DNA of 64,000 nt from assembly GCF_022346925.1 (NCBI RefSeq), contig NZ_JAKRNJ010000002.1:248001-312000 (forward strand), read 5' to 3'. The notes beneath the pieces are model-generated. The model was not told the origin of the DNA. It made no database searches and saw nothing but the letters and a program-made list of their open reading frames with translations. This stretch comes from Microvirga sp. ACRRW (GTDB taxonomy: Bacteria; Pseudomonadota; Alphaproteobacteria; Rhizobiales; Beijerinckiaceae). Shown here piece by piece: positions 34,308-43,901 of this stretch (positions within the stretch are counted from its first letter, which is position 1; each line of letters starts with the position of its first letter). The position numbers and the translations under genes were made by a program.

Positions 34308-34317
34308 AGAACGCACC

Positions 34318-36573
34318 ATGCCCGATCTTCTGCTTGAACTGTTTTCCGAAGAAATCCCCGCCCGCATGCAGCGCCGTGCGGCGGAGGATTTGAAGAAGCT
34401 TGTCACCGATGCGCTGGTGGAGCGCGGCTTCCTCTATGAGGGCGCGCAGGCTTTCGCGACGCCGCGCCGTCTCGCGCTCACCATCATGGGCCTGCCCGTG
34501 AAGGGCCAGGACGTGCGCGAGGAGCGCAAGGGTCCGCGCGTCGGTTCTCCCGATGCGGCGATCCAGGGCTTCCTGAAAGGCGCAGGGCTCACCTCGCTCG
34601 ATCAGGCGAAGATCGAAAGCGATCCGAAGAAGGGCGAGTTCTACGTCGCCCTCATCGAGAAGCCGGGCCGCGCCACGACGGATGTGCTGGCCGAGATCCT
34701 GCCGCAGATCATCAAGACCTTCCCGTGGCCGAAATCCATGCGCTGGGGTGCGGCTTCCGCGGAAGCTGGTTCACTCCGCTGGGTACGTCCGCTGCAATCG
34801 ATCCTCTGCACGTTCGGGCCTGAGACGGAAGATCCGGAAGTGGTGCGCTTCGAGGTCGATGGCATTGCATCGGGCGATGTGACTTACGGCCACCGCTTCA
34901 TGGCTCCCGGCCCGATCCGCGTGAAACGCTTCGACGATTACGTGCCCGCTTTGGAGCGCGCGAAGGTCGTGCTCGATGCGGATCGCCGCAAGGACATGAT
35001 CCTGCACGACGCGAAGGATCTCGCTTTCGCGCAAGGCCTCGAACTCGTCGAGGACGAAGGCCTGCTCGAAGAAGTGGCCGGACTCGTGGAATGGCCCGTG
35101 GTGCTCATGGGCTCGTTCGATGAAGCCTTCTTGGACATTCCGCCGGAAGTGATCCGCACCACCATCCGCGCGAACCAGAAATGCTTCGTGCTGCGCGATC
35201 CGAAGACGGGCAAGCTCGCCAACAAATTCCTGCTCACGTCGAACCTCGTCGCGAGCGATGGCGGCAAGACGATCGTGAGCGGCAACGAGCGCGTGGTGCG
35301 CGCGCGTCTCTCCGACGCTAAGTTCTTCTGGGAGACGGACCAGAAGGTGAAGCTGGAAGACCGCCTCGACAAGCTCAAGAACATCGTCTTCCACGAAAAG
35401 CTCGGCACGCAGTTCGAGCGCGTGGAGCGTATCGCAGCGCTCGCGAAAGAACTCGCGCCTATCGTCGGCGCCGATCCCGCCTTGGCTGAGCGCGCCGCGC
35501 GCCTCGCGAAAGCCGATCTCGTCACCGAGATGGTCGGCGAGTTCCCCGAGCTGCAAGGCCTCATGGGCCGTTATTACGCGACGTTGCAGGGTGAGAACGC
35601 TTCCGTCGCCGCCGCCATCGAAGAACACTACAAGCCGCTCGGCCCATCCGACCGCGTGCCGACCGATCCGGTATCGGTGGCTGTCGCGCTTGCAGACAAG
35701 ATCGATACGCTCGTCGGCTTCTGGGCCATCGACGAGAAGCCGACGGGATCGAAGGATCCTTACGCGCTGCGTCGTGCGGCGTTGGGTGTGATTAGGTTGG
35801 TGCTCGAGAACAACATTAAGCTGCCGTTGATCTCTCTGCTCGCTAAGCCCTTCGCGCGGGATGCCAAGGACGTTCTCTTCGAGGAGTTCCTGCAGGTTAA
35901 GAAGCTTGTCGAGTCTATCGAAGGTAGCGCACTTGGATCGCTCGTGTCGCATCCAGCACTTCCGGATCTCGAAGCGATCTTCCGTCAGCGACAATTGAAA
36001 AACGCCGAGGAGCTGGCGCGCATCATGTATATGCGCGCGCTCGACCTCCTCTCCTTCTTCGCCGATCGCCTGAAGGTCTATCTCCGCGACCAGGGGGCGC
36101 GCCACGATCTCATCGACGCCGTGTTCGCGCTCGAAGGCCAGGACGACCTGCTCATGGCCGTCCGCCGCGTCGAGGCGCTTGGGCGTTTCCTCGACACCGA
36201 GGACGGCGCGAACCTGCTCGCCGGGTATCGCCGCGCGGCGAACATCCTGCGCATCGAGGAGAAGAAGGACGGGCGTGCCTATGACGAGGCGCCCGATCTC
36301 GAAATCGTGAATGCTCAGGGGCAGATCGAGGAGAAGGCTCTCGCAGTCATTCTCCACGGGGCGAAGGACGAGGCGCAGAAAGCCATCGAATCGGAAGATT
36401 TCGAGGGTGCGATGCGGGCTTTGTCCCGTCTGCGCCAGCCTGTGGATGCATTTTTCGACAAAGTGACCGTCAATGCGGACGATCCAGCCCTTCGCGCCAA
36501 TCGCCTGCGTTTGCTCAACAGCATCCGCGAAGCGACCCGCACGGTGGCCGATTTCTCCCGGATCGAAGGGTAA
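34318..36573 (+). CDS. glyS: Glycyl-tRNA synthetase beta subunit
   Basis: Beta subunit, 751 residues, binding tRNA(Gly) and completing the heterotetramer with GlyQ. It starts [18 protein letters not shown], a family hallmark, and contains the HD-like [15 protein letters not shown] region and the C-terminal anticodon-binding part ending [13 protein letters not shown]. The ATG at 34318 lies 11 bases after the cassette repeat; the SD (GAGA or the AGGG of the repeat) is at or inside the cassette edge. A longer frame reaching into the repeat is rejected. Confidence 0.96.
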   Translation: MPDLLLELFSEEIPARMQRRAAEDLKKLVTDALVERGFLYEGAQAFATPRRLALTIMGLPVKGQDVREERKGPRVGSPDAAIQGFLKGAGLTSLDQAKIESDPKKGEFYVALIEKPGRATTDVLAEILPQIIKTFPWPKSMRWGAASAEAGSLRWVRPLQSILCTFGPETEDPEVVRFEVDGIASGDVTYGHRFMAPGPIRVKRFDDYVPALERAKVVLDADRRKDMILHDAKDLAFAQGLELVEDEGLLEEVAGLVEWPVVLMGSFDEAFLDIPPEVIRTTIRANQKCFVLRDPKTGKLANKFLLTSNLVASDGGKTIVSGNERVVRARLSDAKFFWETDQKVKLEDRLDKLKNIVFHEKLGTQFERVERIAALAKELAPIVGADPALAERAARLAKADLVTEMVGEFPELQGLMGRYYATLQGENASVAAAIEEHYKPLGPSDRVPTDPVSVAVALADKIDTLVGFWAIDEKPTGSKDPYALRRAALGVIRLVLENNIKLPLISLLAKPFARDAKDVLFEEFLQVKKLVESIEGSALGSLVSHPALPDLEAIFRQRQLKNAEELARIMYMRALDLLSFFADRLKVYLRDQGARHDLIDAVFALEGQDDLLMAVRRVEALGRFLDTEDGANLLAGYRRAANILRIEEKKDGRAYDEAPDLEIVNAQGQIEEKALAVILHGAKDEAQKAIESEDFEGAMRALSRLRQPVDAFFDKVTVNADDPALRANRLRLLNSIREATRTVADFSRIEG

Positions 36574-36590
36574 TAGAGTTAATTCCCATT

Positions 36591-36653
36591 AAGGTGTTGC
36601 ACGAGGGGCACAGCCAAAGGCCCCTCGTAGTTCTACGTAGGCGGCAACACCTT
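36591..36653 (+). terminator. Nested two-stem structure after glyS
   Basis: Outer stem AAGGTGTTGC (36591-36600) with GCAACACCTT (36644-36653), inner stem ACGAGGGGC (36601-36609) with GCCCCTCGT (36620-36628), leaving a 15-base one-sided bulge. TTTCTC follows. It may be the glyS terminator or a leader of the L,D-transpeptidase mRNA, which starts 16 bases later. Confidence 0.6.
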
Positions 36654-36669
36654 TCTCGGTAGATTCTCA

Positions 36670-37320
36670 ATGATCCGTCGCCTGCTTCTCGGCGCAGCTC
36701 TCTGCGCCGCTCTCACCGCCTGCCAGACCGCCCAGCAGCCCGCCCCGACCGTCGAGGCTTCGGCCTCTGAGGATGCGGCTTGGTACATCGGCTCCATGCC
36801 CGACAAGCCGTTCGATGTTCCGCTCGTCGACCGCAGCCGCATGGATGCGAAATTCGCCCGCCAGACGGTGAATTACGAAGGCCCCGAGAAGCCCGGCTCC
36901 ATCGTGGTCGATATCGACGAGCGCCTGCTTTATCTCGTGCAGCCCGACAAGAAGGCGATCCGCTACGGCGTCGGCGTCGGCAAGCAAGGCTTCTCCTGGA
37001 AGGGCATCGCATCCGTCGGCCGCAAGGGCGTGTGGCCGTCCTGGCGCCCCACCAAGACCATGAAGGGCATCAATCCGGATCTGCCGGAGCACCGCGAGGC
37101 TGGTCTCGACAATCCGCTCGGCGCGCGCGCCCTCTATCTCTATCAGAACGGCGCGGACATCCTGTTCCGCATCCACGGCACCAACGAGCCTTGGAGCATC
37201 GGCGAGCAGCTCTCTTCTGGCTGCGTGCGCATGCTCAATGAAGACGTGGTCGATCTCTACGAGCGCGTTCCCGTCGGCACCACGGTCTACGTGAAGCGCA
37301 ACGGCCGCTACCGCGTCTAA
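36670..37320 (+). CDS. L,D-transpeptidase lipoprotein (YkuD domain)
   Basis: Cell-envelope enzyme of 216 residues making 3-3 peptidoglycan cross-links or attaching proteins to peptidoglycan. A lipoprotein signal ends in LTAC with Cys18. The YkuD catalytic motif is HGTNEPWSIG...SSGCVRM with His169, Cys185 and Arg187. The domain occupies about residues 76-213. Rhizobiales rely heavily on L,D-transpeptidases for polar growth, so paralogues are expected elsewhere. Confidence 0.93.
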   Translation: MIRRLLLGAALCAALTACQTAQQPAPTVEASASEDAAWYIGSMPDKPFDVPLVDRSRMDAKFARQTVNYEGPEKPGSIVVDIDERLLYLVQPDKKAIRYGVGVGKQGFSWKGIASVGRKGVWPSWRPTKTMKGINPDLPEHREAGLDNPLGARALYLYQNGADILFRIHGTNEPWSIGEQLSSGCVRMLNEDVVDLYERVPVGTTVYVKRNGRYRV

Positions 37321-37346
37321 GACACGCTTATCAGGATTTCAGAACG

Positions 37347-37667
37347 ATGCTGGGCGCTCTTTTCAGAACCGCCGGCATCGTTTTGTTTTATGCAGTCGTC
37401 TCGGGCGCCGCATCCTGGGTCGCCGCCGATTGGGCGCTCCGCCTCATCGATACCTGCTCTGGCCCGGCCATCGATTGCGGTTTCACGCGGGGGCTCGAGG
37501 CCGTTCTCGTCTATCATCCGCTCTTCTGGTTCATCACCTTCGCGCTTCTGCTGGCAACGCGTAAGGGCGCACTGCTTCCCTTATTCGAGACACGCTGGAT
37601 TTGCCTCATCGCGCCTGTGATCTTCCTCGCGATTTTTGCCGTCTATTTCGTGTTCTTTCTTCTCTGA
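37347..37667 (+). CDS. Small membrane protein of unknown function
   Basis: A 106-residue protein with three or four hydrophobic helices (about 6-28, 50-70, 82-105) and a short Cys-containing loop (IDTCSGPAIDCGF), where two cysteines may be paired on the periplasmic side. No family is recognised. It is followed 11 bases later by a second small membrane protein with a similar layout (FYAVVSGAASW here, VYAAISGSAAW there), suggesting an old tandem duplication. Confidence 0.65.
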   Translation: MLGALFRTAGIVLFYAVVSGAASWVAADWALRLIDTCSGPAIDCGFTRGLEAVLVYHPLFWFITFALLLATRKGALLPLFETRWICLIAPVIFLAIFAVYFVFFLL

Positions 37668-37678
37668 AAACCAGCCCC

Positions 37679-37993
37679 ATGATTGTCGATCTCCTCGGGC
37701 TTCTCGTCGTCACGCTCGTCTATGCCGCGATCAGCGGATCGGCCGCCTGGAACGGAGCCGAAATTCTCGGCCAGTATGGCGTGTTTGGCTCGGGCGCTCA
37801 TGGTGGGAAGGAACTTGGCATCATCTTCATCGGCTTTCCGGTGCTCTGGGCTTTGTTCTTTGCGTTGCTCTTTGCCGTCCATGGCCTGCAATTCGGTTTC
37901 CTGCTGAAAGGCTGGCGGGTCTATGCCTATCCCGCCAGCGCCTTCATCCTCATTGGCACGGCTTTCTTTGCCTGGCTGCTGACCCGCCGCTGA
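37679..37993 (+). CDS. Small membrane protein of unknown function
   Basis: A 104-residue protein with three hydrophobic helices (about 2-22, 47-70, 82-102). The ATG at 37679 follows the previous gene by 11 bases; the open frame extends further upstream but would overlap that gene. The first helix resembles that of its neighbour (YAAISGSAAW), so the pair may act together. No function is suggested by the sequence. Confidence 0.62.
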   Translation: MIVDLLGLLVVTLVYAAISGSAAWNGAEILGQYGVFGSGAHGGKELGIIFIGFPVLWALFFALLFAVHGLQFGFLLKGWRVYAYPASAFILIGTAFFAWLLTRR

Positions 37994-38099
37994 AGCAGGC
38001 AGAGTGCCTCATCCGGGACTTGAAGATCATGATCTTCGGGTTGCCGAATCCTCGCGAGGGTGTGTAACTAGCGGCCCTTGCAAAGACGAAAGTCGGTTC

Positions 38100-39647
38100 A
38101 TGAAAGAACAGGCAGCAGTTCAAGACCAGCCGCTTGCCGGACGCCGCGAGTGGATCGGGCTCTGCGTTCTGTCGATTGCTTGTCTGATCTATTCGATGGA
38201 CCTGTCGGTTCTGTTTCTGGCGATGCCCGCCATCGTTGCGGATCTTGACCCGTCGGCGTCGGAACTTCTCTGGATCAACGACATCTACGGCTTCATGGTC
38301 GCGGGCTTTCTCGTGACGATGGGCACGCTTGGCGATCGGGTCGGCCGTCGGCGCGTGCTGCTCATCGGTGCTTCTGCTTTCGCCGCGGCGTCTGCACTGG
38401 CCGCGTTTTCAAGCACGGCCCAGCAGCTCATCATGGCTCGCGCGGTGCTTGGGATCGCCGGCGCAACCATTGCTCCGTCGACCCTGTCCCTGGTCGTCAA
38501 CCTCTTTAAGGACGAGGCCGAGCGGAACCGGGCGATCAGCATCTGGGGCACCGCCTTCGCCCTGGGCGGCCTGGTGGGCCCGTTGCTCGGCGGGGTGATG
38601 CTGCAATATTTTCATTGGGGATCGGTCTTTCTGATCAACATTCCGATCATGCTGGCGCTGCTGATTGCCGCTCCCTTCCTTTTGCCTGAATACAAGAACG
38701 AGGGTGGCGAAAGGCTCGATCTTCTCAGCGTGGCATTGTCGCTCGGAACCGTGCTGCCGATCATCTATGGCTTCAAGCATATGGCAGTGGATGGCTTCGC
38801 GCCGCGTCAGCTGTTCGCAATCGCGGCCGGCCTGCTGGTCGGCGTGCTGTTCGTGCGCCGCCAGAAAAGCCTCGCGCATCCGTTGATCGACCTGCGCCTG
38901 TTTCGCATCCCCGCTTTCACCGCCTCGCTGATCGTCAATTTGGCCGGCGTGTTTTTCGTGTTTGGCGTGTTCCTGTTTCAGAACCTGTTTCTGCAACTGG
39001 TTCTTGACCTGTCGCCGCTCGAAGCGGCCCTGTGGTCTGTGCCGTCCGCACTTGTCTTCACGATCATGTCGTTTCAATCGCATCGATTTACGACCCGGCT
39101 TGGGCCGGTCAGGACTGTCCTCCTGGGTCTGCTCGTCAATGCTGTCGGCGTATCTGCGATGGCGGCCGCTGCCTATGCCGAGAGCCTGGTCGGCGTTCTG
39201 GGTGCAAGTATGCTGGTCGGTCTCGGTTTCGTGCCGGTCATTCTCACCACAACAGGCCTGATTGTAGGGACAGCCCCACCCGAGCAGGCAGGTTCGGCCT
39301 CCGCAATCTCCGAGACGAGCGCGGAGTTCGGGGGAGCGCTTGGCGTCGCTGTTCTCGGAAGTCTTGGAACCCTTGTCTATCGCATGACGATGGACGGTGT
39401 AGACTTGAGTGGGCTGAACGCAGCCCAACAGCTGGCCGTTTCCACGACGCTCGCGGGTGCGGTCGAAACGGCCAAGGCGATGGGCGAAACCCCGCCCGCA
39501 TGGTTGGAGGTGGCGCGGAGCGGCTTCTCGTTGGGTTTTGCGGTCTGTTGTGCGCTCGCCTCGGTCACGCTGCTTTGTCTGGCCGCGCTTGCCCGCAGGA
39601 TCTATTCAAGTGCTCCTTTCGATGTGAACGCGACGATGCATCGCTGA
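38100..39647 (+). CDS. DHA2-family MFS drug exporter (14 TMS type)
   Basis: Inner-membrane proton-drug antiporter of the EmrB/QacA type, 515 residues. Motif A GTLGDRVGRRRVLLIG lies in the loop after helix 2; LGIAGATIAPSTLSLV and ALGGLVGPLLGGVML (motif C-like) follow. About 14 helices can be drawn. No TetR-type regulator or membrane fusion partner is adjacent, so control and cofactors are unclear. The ATG at 38100 gives a cytoplasmic tail of about 18 residues. Confidence 0.88.
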   Translation: MKEQAAVQDQPLAGRREWIGLCVLSIACLIYSMDLSVLFLAMPAIVADLDPSASELLWINDIYGFMVAGFLVTMGTLGDRVGRRRVLLIGASAFAAASALAAFSSTAQQLIMARAVLGIAGATIAPSTLSLVVNLFKDEAERNRAISIWGTAFALGGLVGPLLGGVMLQYFHWGSVFLINIPIMLALLIAAPFLLPEYKNEGGERLDLLSVALSLGTVLPIIYGFKHMAVDGFAPRQLFAIAAGLLVGVLFVRRQKSLAHPLIDLRLFRIPAFTASLIVNLAGVFFVFGVFLFQNLFLQLVLDLSPLEAALWSVPSALVFTIMSFQSHRFTTRLGPVRTVLLGLLVNAVGVSAMAAAAYAESLVGVLGASMLVGLGFVPVILTTTGLIVGTAPPEQAGSASAISETSAEFGGALGVAVLGSLGTLVYRMTMDGVDLSGLNAAQQLAVSTTLAGAVETAKAMGETPPAWLEVARSGFSLGFAVCCALASVTLLCLAALARRIYSSAPFDVNATMHR

Positions 39648-39879
39648 GCGCCGCTCGAAATACTCCAAAGCCAGCCTCGCCTGAAATCTCTCTATGAGGC
39701 TCGAAGAACGTAGCCGGAACCAGATCTAACGGTGACGGTACCAGTCCTACCAATTGACTAGCCTTTCGCCTTGTTTTGTAACGAAGGAACCTTGGCTGTT
39801 CAGCTTGCGTTTCGGTTCCATATGTTCCAAGCCAACACCTGCCTGCAGCAGGGCGTTTCATGAGCCAAGGGGTCGAACG

Positions 39880-42558
39880 ATGACGCAGTGGGTTTACACC
39901 TTCGGAGACGGTAAGGCCGAAGGCCAGGCAGGGATGAAGAATCTGCTCGGCGGCAAGGGAGCCAACCTCGCCGAAATGTCCAATCTGGGACTGCCGGTTC
40001 CTCCGGGCTTCACCATCACCACGGAAGTCTGCACCTATTATTACGACCATGGCCGCGCCTATCCGCAGGAGCTGAAAGCCCAGGTCGAGAACGCCCTGAC
40101 CTTCGTGGGCAAGCTCACGGGCCGCACCTTCGGCGATGCCGCCAATCCGCTTCTCGTTTCCGTCCGTTCCGGCGCGCGTGCCTCGATGCCCGGCATGATG
40201 GACACGGTGCTCAATCTCGGCCTCAACGACGTGACCGTCGAGGCGCTGGCCAAGGGCGCGGGCGACGAGCGCTTTGCCTATGACTCCTACCGCCGCTTCA
40301 TCACCATGTATTCCAACGTGGTGCTCGATATCCCCCACCATCACTTCGAGGAAGTGCTCGACGAGTACAAGGACCGGAAGGGCTATACCCTCGACACGGA
40401 CATGACCGCAGCGGATTGGAAGGCCATTCTCCCGCGCTACAAGGCGCTGGTCGAGAAGGAACTCGGCAAGCCCTTCCCGCAGGACCCGCAGGAGCAGCTC
40501 TGGGGCGCCATCGGCGCCGTCTTCGGCTCCTGGATGAACAACCGCGCCATCAAGTACCGCGAGCTGCATTCCATCCCCGCGAGCTGGGGAACGGCGGTGA
40601 ACGTGCAGGCCATGGTGTTCGGCAACATGGGCGAAACCTCCGCCACCGGCGTCGCCTTCACCCGCAATCCCTCGACCGGCGAGAAGCTGCTTTACGGTGA
40701 GTTCCTCATCAACGCGCAGGGCGAGGACGTGGTGGCGGGCATCCGCACGCCGCAGGACATCACGGAAGCGGCGCGCATCGCCTCCGGCTCCGACAAGCCC
40801 TCCATGGAAAACGCGATGCCGCAGGCTTATGCGGAGCTCGTGCGCATCTACGGCATTCTCGAGAAGCATTACCGTGACATGCAGGACATGGAATTCACGG
40901 TGGAGAAGGGCAAGCTCTGGATGCTCCAGACCCGCAACGGCAAGCGCACCGCGAAGGCGGCTTTGCGCATTGCGGTAGAGCTGGCATCCGAGGGCCTGAT
41001 CACGCAGGAAGAGGCGATCACCCGCGTCGAGCCCGCGGCTCTCGATCAGCTTCTTCATCCGACCATCGATCCGAAAGCCGAGCGCAAGATCATCGCATCG
41101 GGCCTGCCCGCATCGCCAGGTGCGGCCTCTGGTGAGATCGTCTTCAATTCGGACGATGCCGAGGCCGCGAAGAAAGCAGGCCGCAAGGTCATTCTCGTGC
41201 GCGTCGAAACCTCGCCCGAAGACATCCACGGCATGCATGCGGCGGAAGGCATTCTCACCACGCGCGGCGGCATGACCTCGCATGCGGCGGTGGTTGCGCG
41301 CGGCATGGGCAAGCCCTGCGTGTCCGGCGCGGGCTCAATCCGTGTGGATTACAACGCGCAGACCATGACGGTCGCGGGCCAGGTGCTGAAGAAGGGCGAC
41401 GTGCTCACCATCGACGGCTCGAACGGCCAGGTGCTGCTCGGCCAGGTGAAGATGCTGGAGCCTGAACTCTCCGGCGAATTCGCGACCCTCATGGGTTGGG
41501 CCGACAAGGTGCGCCACATGAAGGTGCGCGCCAATGCGGAAACGCCGCTCGACGCCAAGACCGCGCGCAATTTCGGCGCGGAAGGCATCGGTCTTTGCCG
41601 CACGGAGCACATGTTCTTCGAAGGTGATCGCATCATCGCCGTGCGCGAGATGATCCTCTCCGACGACGAGGCGGGACGCCGTGCGGCTCTCGCCAAGTTG
41701 CTGCCGATGCAGCGCAAGGACTTCGTCGAGCTGTTCACGATCATGAGCGGCCTGCCGGTCACGATCCGCCTGCTCGATCCGCCGCTGCACGAGTTCCTGC
41801 CGCATACGGATGCGGAGATGGAGGAAGTGGCGAAGTCGATGAACGCTTCTGTCGACAAGCTGAAGCACCGCGCGCGCGAGCTGCACGAGTTCAACCCGAT
41901 GCTCGGCTTCCGCGGCTGCCGTCTGGCGGTCGCCTATCCGGAAATTGCCGAGATGCAGGCGCGCGCCATCTTCGAGGCGGCTGTCGAGGCAGGCAAATCG
42001 ACGGGCAAGCCCGTCGTGCCTGAGGTCATGGTGCCGCTCGTCATGACGAAGCCGGAACTCGACCTCGTGAAGGAGCGCATCGTCGCCATGGCGGAAGCCG
42101 TGGCGAAGGAAAGCGGCGTGAAGGTCGAGTATCAGGTCGGCACGATGATCGAGCTGCCGCGCGCCGCGTTGCGCGCGGGCGAGATCGCGGAATCGGCGGA
42201 GTTCTTCTCCTTCGGCACCAACGATCTCACGCAGACCACGCTCGGCATCTCGCGCGATGACGCGGCTTCGTTCCTCGGCCCCTACACGCAGAAGGGCCTG
42301 CTGCCTGCCGATCCGTTCGTCACCATCGACCAGGAAGGCGTGGGCGAGCTGATCAAGCTCGCGGCCGAGCGCGGGAAGAAGACAAGAGCCGACATCAAGC
42401 TCGGCATCTGCGGCGAGCATGGCGGCGATCCGGCCTCCATCCACTTCTGCCAGCAGACTGGGCTCGATTACGTGTCCTGCTCGCCTTATCGCGTGCCGAT
42501 CGCACGCCTTGCGGCGGCGCAGGCGGCGCTCGGCAACAAGGCGGCGAGCCAAGCCTAA
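39880..42558 (+). CDS. ppdK: Pyruvate, phosphate dikinase
   Basis: Interconverts pyruvate, ATP and phosphate with PEP, AMP and diphosphate; 892 residues, full length. The N-terminal nucleotide domain starts [11 protein letters not shown] and has [12 protein letters not shown]. The phosphoryl-carrier His is in [15 protein letters not shown]. The C-terminal PEP/pyruvate barrel ends with the catalytic Cys in [10 protein letters not shown]. The ATG at 39880 follows AAGGGG. Its stop overlaps the start of the next small gene (TAATG). Confidence 0.96.
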   Translation: MTQWVYTFGDGKAEGQAGMKNLLGGKGANLAEMSNLGLPVPPGFTITTEVCTYYYDHGRAYPQELKAQVENALTFVGKLTGRTFGDAANPLLVSVRSGARASMPGMMDTVLNLGLNDVTVEALAKGAGDERFAYDSYRRFITMYSNVVLDIPHHHFEEVLDEYKDRKGYTLDTDMTAADWKAILPRYKALVEKELGKPFPQDPQEQLWGAIGAVFGSWMNNRAIKYRELHSIPASWGTAVNVQAMVFGNMGETSATGVAFTRNPSTGEKLLYGEFLINAQGEDVVAGIRTPQDITEAARIASGSDKPSMENAMPQAYAELVRIYGILEKHYRDMQDMEFTVEKGKLWMLQTRNGKRTAKAALRIAVELASEGLITQEEAITRVEPAALDQLLHPTIDPKAERKIIASGLPASPGAASGEIVFNSDDAEAAKKAGRKVILVRVETSPEDIHGMHAAEGILTTRGGMTSHAAVVARGMGKPCVSGAGSIRVDYNAQTMTVAGQVLKKGDVLTIDGSNGQVLLGQVKMLEPELSGEFATLMGWADKVRHMKVRANAETPLDAKTARNFGAEGIGLCRTEHMFFEGDRIIAVREMILSDDEAGRRAALAKLLPMQRKDFVELFTIMSGLPVTIRLLDPPLHEFLPHTDAEMEEVAKSMNASVDKLKHRARELHEFNPMLGFRGCRLAVAYPEIAEMQARAIFEAAVEAGKSTGKPVVPEVMVPLVMTKPELDLVKERIVAMAEAVAKESGVKVEYQVGTMIELPRAALRAGEIAESAEFFSFGTNDLTQTTLGISRDDAASFLGPYTQKGLLPADPFVTIDQEGVGELIKLAAERGKKTRADIKLGICGEHGGDPASIHFCQQTGLDYVSCSPYRVPIARLAAAQAALGNKAASQA

Positions 42559-42821
42559 TGACACTGTCGCGTGTAAAACTTCTCTATATCGGGGCGGTGC
42601 TGGTTTCCGGCATCGTCATCGGTTTCATCGTTCGGGCCAATCCCGATTGGCAGCATCTGGCCGTGCCGCCGGCCGCTTGGCCCTTCGCGGTCTCGCTCAT
42701 CGTCGATCTTGTCATCGGACAACTGGCGGCGCAGGGTAAGACCGAGCCGTTGAGCATGGGCGACCGCTTCGTCGCCGTGATCGGCGCAGGAATCATCGTG
42801 ACGCTCATGACGGCGTTTTAA
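42558..42821 (+). CDS. Small membrane protein coupled to ppdK
   Basis: An 87-residue protein with three hydrophobic segments (about 7-25, 36-55, 69-87). Its ATG shares an A with the ppdK stop (TAATG), so it is translationally coupled. No family is recognised; the WPFAVSLIVDLVIGQL segment is the most distinctive. Context suggests co-expression with PEP metabolism, not a defined role. Confidence 0.65.
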   Translation: MTLSRVKLLYIGAVLVSGIVIGFIVRANPDWQHLAVPPAAWPFAVSLIVDLVIGQLAAQGKTEPLSMGDRFVAVIGAGIIVTLMTAF

Positions 42822-42835
42822 TCGGGGGAACGGAC

Positions 42836-43183
42836 ATGGCGTTGCACAAGGGTTCATGCCATTGCGGCAAGGTGGCCTTCGAGGTCGAGACCGATCTTTC
42901 TCAGGTGATCGAGTGCAACTGCTCCATCTGCCGCAAGAAGGGCTATATGCTCACCTTCGCGCCACGCACGGCCCTGAAGGTGACGGGCGAGGAGAACCTC
43001 TCCACCTACACCTTCAACACGCACACCATCCGCCACCGCTTCTGCGCCTCATGCGGCACCGCCACTTTCGGCGAAGGCCAGCAGCCGGGCGGAGAGCCCA
43101 TGGCGGCGATCAACGTGCGCTGCCTGGACGATGTGGACTTGTCGAACGTGAAGGCCATGCCGTTCAACGGCAGGGATCGGTAG
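42836..43183 (+). CDS. GFA family zinc protein
   Basis: A 115-residue protein of the family named after glutathione-dependent formaldehyde-activating enzyme. The zinc-binding cysteines are in place: CHCG (Cys8, Cys10), CNCSIC (Cys27, 29, 32) and CASC (Cys70, 73). Most members have no proven activity; a glutathione-binding role is only suggested. It follows the ppdK-linked membrane gene by 14 bases and may be in the same transcript. Confidence 0.88.
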   Translation: MALHKGSCHCGKVAFEVETDLSQVIECNCSICRKKGYMLTFAPRTALKVTGEENLSTYTFNTHTIRHRFCASCGTATFGEGQQPGGEPMAAINVRCLDDVDLSNVKAMPFNGRDR

Positions 43184-43198
43184 CGCCAATATGATAGC

Positions 43199-43296
43199 GT
43201 CATCCCGGGCGGCGTAGCGGATCCGGGATCGGGCGAAGGATATGGCGCCATACTCGCCCAACGATCCCGGGTTCTGCTACGCAGCCCCGGGATGAC
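43199..43296. repeat. Dispersed palindromic intergenic repeat, copy 5
   Basis: Termini GTCATCCCGGG/CCCCGGGATGAC and internal GATCCGGGATCG...CGATCCCGG. It lies between convergent genes (GFA and a membrane protein), 15 bases after the GFA stop. Confidence 0.85.
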
Positions 43297-43325
43297 GTGT
43301 GTTGATAGACTGCCTTGGTGAGGTC

Positions 43326-43727
43326 TTACGCCGCCGCGACACTCGACCGGCGCAGGCCGATGATCTGAAACTCCGCATACATCAGCACCACGAGCGCCTG
43401 CATGATCACGAAGGCGTAGCCTGCCGTCGTGGGCGAAACCCATCCGCTGACAAGAAGCAGCAGGCTGTCGATCACCCAAAGGATGTTGCCGAGGATCATG
43501 GCCCACGCAAAGCCCTTGTGCATCTGCTCGCGCAGGCCGAGCCATGCCAGCAGCGCCGCATAAGGCAGAAGCACCGCGCCCGCACCGCGCAGGAGCATCT
43601 CCGGCAATCCAAGCAGATGGCTCAAGGGTCCGGCAGCGAGCAGCATCAGCAGGCCGAACGCTCCGCTCGTGGTGGCGTCCGCCAGAAGGGCTTGGCGAAG
43701 AAGCGGGGAGGGGTGGATCGTCGTCAT
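43326..43727 (-). CDS. Four-helix membrane protein of unknown function
   Basis: A 133-residue protein with four hydrophobic helices (about 15-38, 45-66, 74-95, 102-125) and short loops, ending in a basic RRSS tail. It resembles small integral membrane proteins annotated only as hypothetical. Convergent with the GFA gene across a repeat; the upstream gap to 43902 holds the terminator of the RTX gene. Confidence 0.68.
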   Translation of the reverse strand: MTTIHPSPLLRQALLADATTSGAFGLLMLLAAGPLSHLLGLPEMLLRGAGAVLLPYAALLAWLGLREQMHKGFAWAMILGNILWVIDSLLLLVSGWVSPTTAGYAFVIMQALVVLMYAEFQIIGLRRSSVAAA

Positions 43728-43827
43728 GGCAGGTTCCTTTCAAGAGCCGGTCGTCTCAACCGGCTTGAAGGATCGTGCAGACGGAGAAAGCAGTCGATTA
43801 CGTCTCAGGTAATGATGAGGTCATGAA

Positions 43828-43860
43828 AAAAGCGGGCTGCCTCTCAAGAAGCAGCCCGCC
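43828..43860 (-). terminator. Terminator of the RTX protein gene
   Basis: A 9-bp stem GCGGGCTGC/GCAGCCCGC with a 10-base loop, followed on the minus strand by six T. It lies 43 bases after the stop of the RTX gene. Confidence 0.87.
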
Positions 43861-43901
43861 TGCCATCAATCGCGATGGAGCCTGAGTTGGATGTTCTCGT
43901 C

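Noticed and set aside
33804..34310. DUF559 cassette considered as a classical insertion sequence
   Set aside because: There is no transposase, the inverted repeats are hairpin-forming rather than typical IS ends, and no target duplication is visible.
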